Source of the DNA: Dehalococcoidia bacterium CG2_30_46_9
Lineage (GTDB): Bacteria; Chloroflexota; Dehalococcoidia; GIF9; AB-539-J10
Assembly (NCBI GenBank): GCA_001873005.1
Contig: MNYE01000004.1
Location: 1 to 15,005, forward strand
Direction of reading: 5' to 3'
Length of the DNA stretch: 15,005 bases
Shown: piece after piece, positions 6,054-12,139 of the stretch
How the letters are laid out: each line of letters starts with the position of its first letter
Position numbering within the stretch: the first letter of the stretch is position 1
Notes under the pieces: model-generated
The model's input: the letters and a program-made list of their open reading frames with translations, nothing else
What the model was told of the DNA's origin: nothing
Databases searched by the model: none
Translations under genes and position numbers: made by a program

Positions 6054-6147
6054 ATAACTGTTCACCCACTTTGTCATTCCGAACTTGTTTCGGAATCTCA
6101 AAGGGATGCTGAAACGAGTTCAGCATGACATTTAGCTGAACGGTTAC
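6054..6147. mobile_element. MITE-like element, copy B
   Basis: A 94-bp non-coding element. Left end ATAACTGTTCACC (6054-6066); right end read inward on the other strand GTAACCGTTCAGC (6147-6135), 10 of 13 matching each other and matching copy A. The flanking octamers AAACCCTG (6046-6053) and AAGCCTTG (6148-6155) agree at 6 of 8 positions, as an aged target duplication would. The interior contains two simple hairpins and an inner TGTCAT/ATGACA pair. It lies 11 bases beyond the end of the decayed lipid-kinase-like gene. Confidence 0.65.
6076..6126. repeat. Two simple hairpins of MITE copy B
   Basis: First: arms ATTCCGAA and TTCGGAAT around CTTGT (6076-6096). Second: arms ATGCTGAA and TTCAGCAT around ACGAG (6106-6126). 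These are the same two outer stems as in copy A but in reverse order and without the inserted CCCTGAA unit, so copy B looks like the simpler form. Confidence 0.75.
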
Positions 6148-6158
6148 AAGCCTTGATA

Positions 6159-6562
6159 CTACATCATTACAAGTTTTATGGCACTCATGACTCCTGCTGA
6201 TACCAGCGGGATAGTGAGATTGTCATTGTTCTGCCCCATTTTCCTCCCACTATGCCGGCAGCAGGGTCACCTACTGCCAGAAAAGTCAGCGCCATAATAG
6301 CGATGTTATGGTGGCAAAAGGTAAAAACTATGGTGGCAGCGGCGAGAATGTAAAAACTGGCGGTGAGCGTGGAGGCTTCCTTTTCCCGGAGTAAGGCTCG
6401 GAAGCAGGTAGAGAAACGGCGATTCAGCGCCGGAATCCTTAGCCGCAAGAGCTCGAAAGCGAGGAATGCCAGAGTAATTATTATCAACGCTGGCAGGAAT
6501 ATATCCCGTGGCGACAGCAATCCAGCAACCGGGAGAGATAGTCCGCCTAGAATGTGAAACAA
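6159..6562 (-). pseudogene. Decayed CTP-dependent lipid kinase/CDP-DAG-type membrane protein
   Basis: Remnant of a multi-pass membrane enzyme resembling the SEC59/Dgk1-type CTP-dependent kinase and cytidylyltransferase family. The open part (6185-6562) begins LFHILGGLSLPVAGL, a typical first segment, and reaches the conserved motif VGDPAAGIVGGKWGR. It then changes to unrelated sequence and stops at 6185-6187. In another frame the same DNA continues NNDNLTIPLVSAGVMSAIKL to a stop at 6159-6161. NDNLTIPLVS matches the usual C-terminal motif of the family, so an internal stretch (of the order of 40-50 codons) seems to have been deleted with a frame change. The TTG start lacks a ribosome site, and the frame extends only 13 codons upstream (ELPRRLFHIL), so the N-terminus may also be trimmed. 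Confidence 0.65.
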
Positions 6563-6588
6563 CCGCCGTGGTAATTCTCTTTTACTAT

Positions 6589-7005
6589 TCAGAGTTGTTC
6601 CTTAATCCAGTTAATCGAGATTTCCCTTTCCAGCCTCTCAAATTGTGGGTCGCCGGTCACCACTTGGCTCCTATTTATCATAGCAAGGGCAGCGGTAAAA
6701 CAATCCCCAAAAGCTACAGCATATTTAGCCTTTAGTCTGGCAGCATAGTAAGTTAGCGACCTGCTGACTTCAACAAGGGTGATGGGGAGTTGGTCTATCA
6801 CAAGCTTACTTTCCTCGGCAGAGCGCTCCCCTTTTGAACGATACAAAATATAGTAGACCTCGCCCCAGTTGACCATGCTCATTAGGAGTGCTATCTTGCC
6901 TGATTCTGCTTGAGCCAACAGTTGTGTTACCTTTTCTGCACCAGGCTCGTCCTCAAAGTAAGCTATCAACGCATAGCTATCTAGGATTAGCTTCTCAGAA
7001 TTCAT
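6589..7005 (-). CDS. vapC: VapC-like PIN-domain toxin
   Basis: Predicted magnesium-dependent endoribonuclease toxin of a type II toxin-antitoxin pair. 138 aa, the usual PIN length. The acidic active-site set is complete: D9 in LILDSYALIAY, E49 in NWGEVYY, D101 in FGDCF, D119 in TGDPQF. So it looks functional. Its ATG overlaps the antitoxin stop in an ATGA arrangement (7002-7005), giving tight translational coupling. Cellular target (tRNA, rRNA or mRNA) cannot be read from the sequence. Confidence 0.9.
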   Translation of the reverse strand: MNSEKLILDSYALIAYFEDEPGAEKVTQLLAQAESGKIALLMSMVNWGEVYYILYRSKGERSAEESKLVIDQLPITLVEVSRSLTYYAARLKAKYAVAFGDCFTAALAMINRSQVVTGDPQFERLEREISINWIKEQL

Positions 7006-7232
7006 CGTTTTGCCTCTTCAGCCCTATCCATGAGAAGAGCTTTAAGTGCCGATTCACCACCTTTGAACATACCTCTTGCCTCTTCTACAGGATTAGAGAG
7101 AAGCGGTTTGAGTACAATTTCTCCGTCTCTTTCTATGACCATAATTCTGGTTCCCTTAGTAATGTGACACTTCCTCCTTAATTGGGCTGGTATCACTATC
7201 TGCCCTTTAACAGCCACTTTGACAATATTCAT
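7002..7232 (-). CDS. AbrB/MazE-type SpoVT antitoxin of the VapC pair
   Basis: Swapped-hairpin AbrB-family DNA-binding antitoxin. The N-terminus NIVKVAVKGQIVIPAQLRRK is the classic fold; residues about 50-76 form the acidic/helical tail that would bind the toxin. I start at the ATG at 7232, which has GAGGAGGG 6 bases upstream; a longer frame from 7256 has no such support. It probably represses its own promoter at 7271-7298. Overlaps vapC by 4 bases. Confidence 0.9.
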   Translation of the reverse strand: MNIVKVAVKGQIVIPAQLRRKCHITKGTRIMVIERDGEIVLKPLLSNPVEEARGMFKGGESALKALLMDRAEEAKR

Positions 7233-7270
7233 GTTATACCCTCCTCTAATTATCATACCAGTTCAATAAA

Positions 7271-7298
7271 ATTATAACAAATAAGAACCGTTAAGCAA
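7271..7298 (-). promoter_or_regulatory. Promoter of the AbrB-VapC pair
   Basis: Minus strand: TTGCTT (7293-7298), 16 bases, perfect TATAAT (7271-7276). The start point would be near 7264, about 30 bases before the antitoxin ATG, leaving room for the strong ribosome site. Confidence 0.6.
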
Positions 7299-7333
7299 AA
7301 TTAGAGTTAACCGCATAAATCATTGCGCAAGGT

Positions 7334-7380
7334 TTCTCCTGTCATCGGGAGCCGAAGGCATGGCAATCCCCACAGAGATT
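7334..7380. repeat. Degenerate intergenic repeat between rarA and the TA pair
   Basis: The stretch 7299-7491 has no convincing gene. It holds TGTCATCGGGAGCC...GGCATGGCAATCCCC, which resembles a widespread bacterial intergenic repeat of the GTCATTGCGAGC...GGCAATC type, and a small hairpin CCACA-GAGAT-TGTGG. A 66-residue frame crosses this region on the minus strand but has repeat-like content and begins inside rarA; I do not call it a gene. Confidence 0.35.
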
Positions 7381-7491
7381 GTGGAGCTTGTTCTATCGTC
7401 TGTAATTGTTTGTCGTTCATGATCAGTTGCATGTCCCAATCATAAATGAGTTGCCTCATCTTCTCAGACTCATTTTGTATTGGAAGAGACT

Positions 7492-8853
7492 TTAAATCCC
7501 CCACCAATCCTTGAGCCTGGCATCAACCTCTTTTTCATACCCCTGGTCACTGGGAATGTAATAGTGCTTTCTCTGGAGGGAAGGCGGCAGGTTTTGCTGC
7601 TTGACAAAATGTCCCGGATAATCGTGAGCATATTTATAGCCTTTGCCATATCCCATTTGACGCATTAAGCCACTTACTGGATTACGCAAGTGGAGTGGCA
7701 CCGGCTCATTTCGGCTGTGTTGGACATCTTCTTGAACTTTGGAATAGGCCTGATATAACGAGTTACTTTTGGGAGCTGTGGCGAGATAGACCGCTGCTTC
7801 AGCTAAAGCCAGGTTGCCTTCGGGTAGGCCCACAAAGTGCATTGCTTGCTGGGCAGCTACGGCTATCACTAAAGCCTGAGGATCGGCCATACCGACATCC
7901 TCAGAAGCAAAGCGCACCAGGCGGCGGGCAATATAAAGAGGGTCTTCACCGGCTTCAAGCATGCGCCCTAACCAGTACAGGGCAGCGTCGGGATCGGAGC
8001 CACGCAAGGATTTATGCAGCGCTGAAATCAGGTCATAGTGCTGGTCACCACTCTTATCATAGAGTAGAGCGCGGTGCTGCAACGCCTCCTCAATGGTCGG
8101 CAGGTTTATTAGCCGCTGTCCATCACCGTCAGGTGAGGTAGCAAAGGCTGCCATCTCCAGAGCATTCAGGGCTACACGGACATCTCCGTCGGACATGGTC
8201 ACCAGATGGCGCAGGGCTTCCTCGTTTACCGCAACCTTGCCCTGAATCCCCTGAAACAAGTTCAGGGTCAGGGCTCCCAGCCCTCTTTCCTCATCCTTGA
8301 TAGCTCGCTCTACAATAAGCTTGATTTCTTCATCGCTCAATGGATTCAAACGAAAAACCCGACAGCGCGAAAGGAGCGGTGAGACAACCTCAAAGGAAGG
8401 GTTTTCTGTGGTTGCCCCAATAAGGGTTATTGTGCCATTTTCCACGAAAGGCAATACAGCATCCTGTTGCGCCTTATTAAAGCGGTGGATTTCGTCAATA
8501 AAAAGAATTGTTTTCTGTCCGGATAACTTTAGCCTCTCCTTAGCCTCACCAATAATATGTCGTAAGTCAGCCACGCCGGCACTTACGGCACTTAAAGGGC
8601 TGAAGTGTGATTTGGTGATATTGGCAATAATATGAGCTAAAGTTGTTTTGCCACTGCCCGGCGGTCCCCACAAGATCATGGAGGGTAGCTGGTCTGACTC
8701 AATACATTTTCTAAGCACTCGCCCCTCGGCAACTAAATGCTCCTGCCCGACGAAATCGGCAAAAGTCCGTGGTCGCATTCTTGCCGCCAGAGGCATGTTG
8801 CGAGGTAGCTCTTTTTCCCCCTCCGGCAGATCAAAAAGAGGTATTTTCTCCAT
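7492..8853 (-). CDS. rarA: Replication-associated recombination protein A (RarA/MgsA)
   Basis: AAA+ ATPase related to clamp-loader subunits, acting at stalled replication forks. Motifs: Walker A GPPGSGKT (63-70), Walker B ILFIDE (116-121) followed by IHRFNKAQQDA, sensor 1 GATTENP (146-152), arginine finger region LLSRCRVF (160-167), then the lid and the C-terminal tetramerisation region with GLPEGNLALAEAAVYLA. Length (453 aa) is slightly above normal because residues about 194-205 (LTLNLFQG and flanks) are encoded by a palindromic repeat inserted in frame between RGLG and KVAV, a loop in the lid domain. The ATG at 8853 has no clear Shine-Dalgarno. It follows a truncated toxin remnant by 12 bases and may be cotranscribed with the RHH antitoxin. 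Confidence 0.95.
   Translation of the reverse strand: MEKIPLFDLPEGEKELPRNMPLAARMRPRTFADFVGQEHLVAEGRVLRKCIESDQLPSMILWGPPGSGKTTLAHIIANITKSHFSPLSAVSAGVADLRHIIGEAKERLKLSGQKTILFIDEIHRFNKAQQDAVLPFVENGTITLIGATTENPSFEVVSPLLSRCRVFRLNPLSDEEIKLIVERAIKDEERGLGALTLNLFQGIQGKVAVNEEALRHLVTMSDGDVRVALNALEMAAFATSPDGDGQRLINLPTIEEALQHRALLYDKSGDQHYDLISALHKSLRGSDPDAALYWLGRMLEAGEDPLYIARRLVRFASEDVGMADPQALVIAVAAQQAMHFVGLPEGNLALAEAAVYLATAPKSNSLYQAYSKVQEDVQHSRNEPVPLHLRNPVSGLMRQMGYGKGYKYAHDYPGHFVKQQNLPPSLQRKHYYIPSDQGYEKEVDARLKDWWGI
8239..8274. repeat. Nested palindromic repeat inserted in frame in rarA
   Basis: Outer arms GCCCTGA (8239-8245) and TCAGGGC (8268-8274) enclose CCCTGAA-ACAAG-TTCAGGG (8249-8267), the same inner unit as in MITE copy A. 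The unit is 36 bases, a multiple of three, and is read through as protein. Confidence 0.8.
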
Positions 8854-8865
8854 TAAAAGAGTCTA

Positions 8866-8958
8866 TCAATGAAGAGCAACAACTATGTACTCAAATTCTT
8901 CCTCTTGAACTTTGTCTAATTCGCGCTGTGCCCTAGGGGTAAGCTCAACCTGATACAC
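8866..8958 (-). pseudogene. Truncated RelE/ParE toxin, N-terminal fragment only
   Basis: Reads from GTG (8956-8958) as VYQVELTPRAQRELDKV and onward to VALH, then TGA at 8866-8868. This is the recognisable first third of a RelE/ParE-type toxin (VYQVELTPRAQRELDK is typical), with the catalytic remainder missing: rarA begins 12 bases later. It overlaps the antitoxin end by 14 bases, the usual layout for such pairs. Only 30 residues remain, so it cannot be an active toxin. Confidence 0.7.
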
Positions 8959-9184
8959 TCGCTTTCTTCCTAGATAGATACTCTTCCAGCTCTATTGCTG
9001 AGCCAGGTTGATTTTGATATCGGGCTAGTTCCTCCTCCATATCTTTAATGTCTTCGATGTCTTCCCCATAGACAATATCGACAGCCCTACGAATTAGTTC
9101 AGCAATAGAAGTATCATTCTCAAAAGCTAGCTTCTTTAGCCCTTTATGCGTCTCTTCGCTAACATAAATCATAGTCTTTTTCAT
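8945..9184 (-). CDS. Ribbon-helix-helix antitoxin (CopG-like), toxin partner truncated
   Basis: 79-aa DNA-binding antitoxin. The N-terminal MKKTMIYVSEETHKGLKKLA gives the beta strand and first helix, and NDTSIAELIRRAVDIVY the second helix of a ribbon-helix-helix fold. The acidic C-terminus would bind the toxin. The ATG has GGGGGAGG 6 bases upstream. Its cognate toxin survives only as an N-terminal fragment, so this is probably an orphan antitoxin, possibly kept as a repressor or as protection against related toxins elsewhere. Confidence 0.85.
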   Translation of the reverse strand: MKKTMIYVSEETHKGLKKLAFENDTSIAELIRRAVDIVYGEDIEDIKDMEEELARYQNQPGSAIELEEYLSRKKASVSG

Positions 9185-9213
9185 TTTCGACCTCCCCCTT
9201 GATACTTAACATT

Positions 9214-9242
9214 ACCATAACAGATATATGTCATAATGTCAA
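9214..9242 (-). promoter_or_regulatory. Promoter of the RHH antitoxin
   Basis: Minus strand: perfect TTGACA (9237-9242), 17 bases, TATGGT (9214-9219, four of six). It sits directly after the stop of the AMMECR1 gene, so the antitoxin and perhaps rarA have their own promoter. Autorepression by the antitoxin is likely but no operator is certain. Confidence 0.55.
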
Positions 9243-9245
9243 ATC

Positions 9246-9761
9246 TTACTTGAACCTCCTCACCTGGAAGCGCTCCAGCTTAATCGGCTCGTCAGGGGAA
9301 ATTCCCGCCTTGAGGCGGCAGATGGCGATTTGTTCCTCAGCGCTGTCCACGCCTTCCAGGTCAGGGAGTAAAAGCCCTCGCCGGAAACCGCTTTCTACAA
9401 TGACCCCGTATTCCTTGGGGTCAAGTTCTTTTATGTCCTTAACCGGTTCAGGTTGAGTGAGGATATCCACGCTATATTCCAGAGCAGGGAGTTCGGAAGC
9501 ACCTACTGGAGGAAAACGAGGGTCTCTCGTAGCCGAACTAATAGCATTGCTCATAATCTCTTCAGCGACGTTCTTTTTGGTGGGCTCAAAGGTGCCAATA
9601 CAGCCTCGCAACTGACCATGTTTATGAATGGAGACAAAAACACCTGCCCGCTCTTTCATCTCTGGAGTAAGCTCTTCGGGCTTGGGTATCTTACCTTCAC
9701 GAATGTAGTTTTCCACCGTTTCCTTAGCTAATTTGACTATGGAATGAATTTTTTTCTCCAT
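9246..9761 (-). CDS. amrA: AMMECR1-domain protein (AmmeMemoRadiSam system protein A)
   Basis: 171-aa AMMECR1-family protein. The diagnostic hexamer LRGCIG is present (about residues 51-56) within [20 protein letters not shown]. Other family segments follow: [15 protein letters not shown], the [18 protein letters not shown] strand and the [18 protein letters not shown] loop. The biochemical role is not settled; the family is encoded with a Memo-family protein and a radical SAM enzyme in many prokaryotes. The ATG has GGAGG 7 bases upstream and follows the radical SAM gene by 16 bases, so the two form an operon. No Memo gene lies between or beside them. Confidence 0.92.
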   Translation of the reverse strand: MEKKIHSIVKLAKETVENYIREGKIPKPEELTPEMKERAGVFVSIHKHGQLRGCIGTFEPTKKNVAEEIMSNAISSATRDPRFPPVGASELPALEYSVDILTQPEPVKDIKELDPKEYGVIVESGFRRGLLLPDLEGVDSAEEQIAICRLKAGISPDEPIKLERFQVRRFK

Positions 9762-9777
9762 ATAAGTCCTCCTTATC

Positions 9778-10797
9778 CTACTTTAGCCTTGTCCTGAAAT
9801 TAAGCTCAGCACCACAAAACTGGCATTTTGAGCCTTCCAGCCCTAGCACTTGGGTATCATACCCAATACGGCGAACAATGAGTTTACCGCAGGAATAGCA
9901 TATAGTATTCTCGTATTCATGTCCCGCCACATTGCCAAGATAAACAAACTTTAATCCCACCTCCTTTCCAATCTGGTAAGCCTTTTCCAGAGTGGTTACC
10001 GGAGTGGGTGGCAGATGAAGTAAATTACGCATGGGGTAAAAGCGGGTTACATGCCAGGGAGTAAGCTCACCTAAGTTATCTTTAATCCAGGTGGCAATGC
10101 CTTTAAGCTGTTCCTCATCATCGTTCATTGTGGGAATGATGTTGGTTACCACTTCAACATGCATATCCCATTTCTCTTTAGCTCGCTTGGCCATATCCAG
10201 GATAGCTCTCCAGCCGGATATTTTGGCTAATTGGCGGTAAAAAGCATCACTAAAACCTTTAATGTCAACTCTCCAGGCATCAAGGTAGGGACCTATAGTA
10301 TCCATAGCCTCGGGCGTGATATAGCCATTGGTAACATAAACAGTATACAGACCATTTTTCTTAGCCAGTTTGGCTGAATCCAGGGTATATTCAAGCCATA
10401 TTGTAGGCTCGTTATAAGTCCAGGCAATGCCGGCGCAATTATACTTTTTGGTCAGCTCTATTTCCTTCTCGGGCACTAATTGTTGCGATGTAGGCGGGAG
10501 ATCCACACAGGAAATCTCCCAGTTCTGGCAGTGCTGACAGTGAAAGTTACATCCCCAGGTGCCCAAAGAAAAAGCGTAAGTGGCCGGGAAGAAATGGAAC
10601 AGGGGTTTCTTCTCAATATGGTCGGCTGCCACCGAAGATGTCTCAGCATAATTCCGAGCATATAACTTACCAGCACGGTTGAGTCGCATGCGGCAAACGC
10701 CAAGCTTACCGGGATTGATAATGCAACGCCACTGACAAACCTGGCATTGCACCCTTGAGTCAGGAAGTTTTTCGTAGAGTATCGCCTCTTTTTCCAC
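9778..10797 (-). CDS. amrS: Radical SAM enzyme of the AmmeMemoRadiSam system
   Basis: 339-aa PFL-activase-like radical SAM protein. The [4Fe-4S]-binding CX3CX2C motif is CNFHCQHC (about residues 83-90). An N-terminal Cys cluster [18 protein letters not shown] (18-35) and a C-terminal pair of CxxC motifs (CYSCGKL and CQFCGAEL) suggest further metal sites, the last resembling a zinc ribbon. The SAM and partial TIM-barrel segments include [12 protein letters not shown] and [13 protein letters not shown]. The start is GTG with GGTGG about 5 bases before it. It leads the operon with the AMMECR1 gene. The family call is strong; the substrate is unknown. Confidence 0.93.
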   Translation of the reverse strand: MEKEAILYEKLPDSRVQCQVCQWRCIINPGKLGVCRMRLNRAGKLYARNYAETSSVAADHIEKKPLFHFFPATYAFSLGTWGCNFHCQHCQNWEISCVDLPPTSQQLVPEKEIELTKKYNCAGIAWTYNEPTIWLEYTLDSAKLAKKNGLYTVYVTNGYITPEAMDTIGPYLDAWRVDIKGFSDAFYRQLAKISGWRAILDMAKRAKEKWDMHVEVVTNIIPTMNDDEEQLKGIATWIKDNLGELTPWHVTRFYPMRNLLHLPPTPVTTLEKAYQIGKEVGLKFVYLGNVAGHEYENTICYSCGKLIVRRIGYDTQVLGLEGSKCQFCGAELNFRTRLK

Positions 10798-10813
10798 TAA
10801 TCCACCCTTTGAT

Positions 10814-10819
10814 ATTATA
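10814..10819 (-). promoter_or_regulatory. Extended -10 promoter of the radical SAM/AMMECR1 pair
   Basis: Minus strand TGGTATAAT: a perfect TATAAT with an upstream TGN extension, about 17 bases before the GTG start. No good -35 box (best is TTATGA at 18-base spacing), which fits an extended -10 promoter with a very short leader. Confidence 0.5.
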
Positions 10820-10923
10820 CCATCCTAACTTATCGCGTCATAATTGTTTCGTAGTAGCTCGTTGCTGTAAACCTACCAGAGAGCTTTATGATAGAATGAA
10901 ATGGTAGAGGAAGATAAGGACTC

Positions 10924-10950
10924 TTGATTTAAGATTTCTTAAAGTAGAAT
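10924..10950 (+). promoter_or_regulatory. Candidate promoter/operator of hicBA
   Basis: A perfect palindrome TTTAAGA-TT-TCTTAAA (10928-10943) lies between a weak -35 TTGATT (10924-10929) and a -10 TAGAAT (10945-10950) spaced by 15 bases, just upstream of the AAGGAGG ribosome site of hicB. The spacing is short, so the promoter is uncertain; the palindrome is the clearer signal. The rest of 10820-10923 holds nothing I recognise. Confidence 0.4.
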
Positions 10951-10969
10951 CTGAAGGAGGTTGGAGCTA

Positions 10970-11224
10970 ATGATTAAAGAGTACATAGAGGCTGCTTTAG
11001 AGAGGGCAAAATATGAACTTATTGATGATGGAGAGCCTTACTATGGGGAAGTGCCTGACCTCGCGGGGGTATGGGCAACAGGTAAGACTTTAGAGGAGTG
11101 TCGCCGCAACCTTACTGAAGTCATTGATGGCTGGATTGTGATAAGGTTGAGAAGAGGACTGCCAATACCCCCACTTGGAAGTTGTCGGGTAGAAGAGCTA
11201 GAAAGGCTGGAAATCAGTGGCTAA
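10970..11224 (+). CDS. hicB: HicB-family antitoxin
   Basis: 84-aa short HicB antitoxin with a degenerate RNase H-like fold. The family signature is seen in YYGEVPDLAGVWATGKTLEE followed by NLTEVIDGWI and RLRRGLPIPP. I start at the ATG at 10970, which has AAGGAGG 9 bases upstream; a TTG at 10961 abuts that site and is unlikely. No HTH or RHH domain is visible after about residue 75, so transcriptional autoregulation would need HicA, another factor, or be absent. It overlaps hicA by 8 bases. Stands divergent from the radical SAM operon. Confidence 0.9.
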   Translation: MIKEYIEAALERAKYELIDDGEPYYGEVPDLAGVWATGKTLEECRRNLTEVIDGWIVIRLRRGLPIPPLGSCRVEELERLEISG

Positions 11225-11438
11225 GTTTTCCCCAGTCTCCTGGACAGAACTGGTGAGTCGACTTTGCCGGCTTGGTTTTGATGGCCCTTACAGAGGTGGA
11301 AAACATCCTTACATGATTAAAGGGGAGCTAGTCTTGACTATCCCCAATCCACACAGGAAGGAAATAAGGCTTGACCTCCTTCAGAGAATCTTAAAGCGTG
11401 CCGGAATATCAAGAGAAGAATGGCTTGAGGTAGAGTAA
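11217..11438 (+). CDS. hicA: HicA-family mRNA interferase toxin
   Basis: 73-aa double-stranded-RNA-binding-like toxin that cleaves mRNA. Typical segments: SWTELVSRLCRLGF, then GGKHPYM carrying the catalytic His (H30), then LTIPNPHRKEI and the C-terminal LLQRILKRAGIS. GTG start overlapping the hicB end by 8 bases, so translation is coupled. Full length with the key His present, so probably functional. coaE follows after about 20 bases. Confidence 0.93.
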   Translation: MAKFSPVSWTELVSRLCRLGFDGPYRGGKHPYMIKGELVLTIPNPHRKEIRLDLLQRILKRAGISREEWLEVE

Positions 11439-11457
11439 GACCATAATCTTGACAAAG

Positions 11458-12057
11458 ATGCTTGTCATTGGGGTTACCGGCAATATAGGCAGTGGTAAAA
11501 GTACTGTGTGCCAGATTCTAGCTCGGCTTGGCGCTGTAATTATTGATGCCGATAAATTGGCGCAGGAGACTTATAAGCCGCATAGTCGGACATGGAAAGA
11601 ATTGATTGACACTTTTGGTAAAGGCATACTCAACCCTGATGAAGAAATCAATCGCCAAAGACTGGCAGACATAGTGTTTTCGCAGCCTGAAGCTCTAGCT
11701 CGCCTCAACCAAATAGTGCATTCTGCGGCGTATCGGCTGGCGAAAGATAGAATTGAAACTTACCGCCAGCAGGAAGCTAAAATTGTTGTCCTCGAAGCGA
11801 CGCTGCTCATCGAAGCTAATTGGTTGGACTTAGTGGACAAAGTCTGGTTAGTGGCCGCTCCCCAAGACATGGTGGTCCAGAGGGTTAACCGGGATAGGGG
11901 CGTAGATGAATCTGAAGTTTTAGCTCGCCTCAGGTCGCAGATGCCGGCAGAAGAAAAGATGAAATATGCTGACGAGATAATTTACAACGATGGTGATATA
12001 AGCCATCTTGAATCCAAGGTAACCGAACTCTGGCACAAGTATTCCAGGGAGCCTTAG
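11458..12057 (+). CDS. coaE: Dephospho-CoA kinase
   Basis: Catalyses the last step of coenzyme A synthesis, ATP-dependent phosphorylation of the 3'-hydroxyl of dephospho-CoA, in the cytoplasm. 199 aa, normal length. P-loop GNIGSGKST near the N-terminus, the family motif DADKLAQE, and LLIEANWLDLVDKVWLV in the region that usually carries PLL.E. The NRDRG segment and the lid helix follow. I prefer the ATG at 11458 (MLVIGVTGNIG, as in most homologues) over a TTG 9 bases upstream; neither has a clear ribosome site, so it may rely on readthrough from hicBA. An essential gene apparently cotranscribed with a toxin-antitoxin pair. Confidence 0.95.
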   Translation: MLVIGVTGNIGSGKSTVCQILARLGAVIIDADKLAQETYKPHSRTWKELIDTFGKGILNPDEEINRQRLADIVFSQPEALARLNQIVHSAAYRLAKDRIETYRQQEAKIVVLEATLLIEANWLDLVDKVWLVAAPQDMVVQRVNRDRGVDESEVLARLRSQMPAEEKMKYADEIIYNDGDISHLESKVTELWHKYSREP

Positions 12058-12092
12058 AATATTTCCTTTGGTTTACTTTGAGCCCTTATACC

Positions 12093-12129
12093 AAACCTTG
12101 ACATAACCCTTTCATTTCCTTCAAGGTTT
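12093..12129. terminator. Possible bidirectional terminator between coaE and the C39 protease gene
   Basis: Perfect 9-base inverted repeat AAACCTTGA (12093-12101) and TCAAGGTTT (12121-12129) with a 19-base loop, in the 82-base convergent gap. No proper T tract on either strand, so termination strength is doubtful. Confidence 0.35.
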
Positions 12130-12139
12130 CCTTTGCCCA

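Noticed and set aside
6185..6562. Intact short membrane protein of 125 aa
   Set aside because: The family motif near the end is immediately followed by unrelated residues, while the missing C-terminal motif is found out of frame just downstream, so a decayed gene is the better reading.
7307..7507. 66-residue minus-strand frame after rarA
   Set aside because: It begins inside the rarA 3' end, has no ribosome site and its C-terminal half is a translation of an intergenic-type repeat. It could be a small transposon remnant but nothing shows it firmly.
7695..8141. 148-residue plus-strand frame within rarA
   Set aside because: Antisense shadow of the strongly conserved rarA reading frame, with low-quality composition.
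10860..10920. Alternative hicBA promoter with TATGAT or TAGAAT near 10890
   Set aside because: No acceptable -35 hexamer at 16-18 bases; kept only the palindrome-associated candidate at low confidence.
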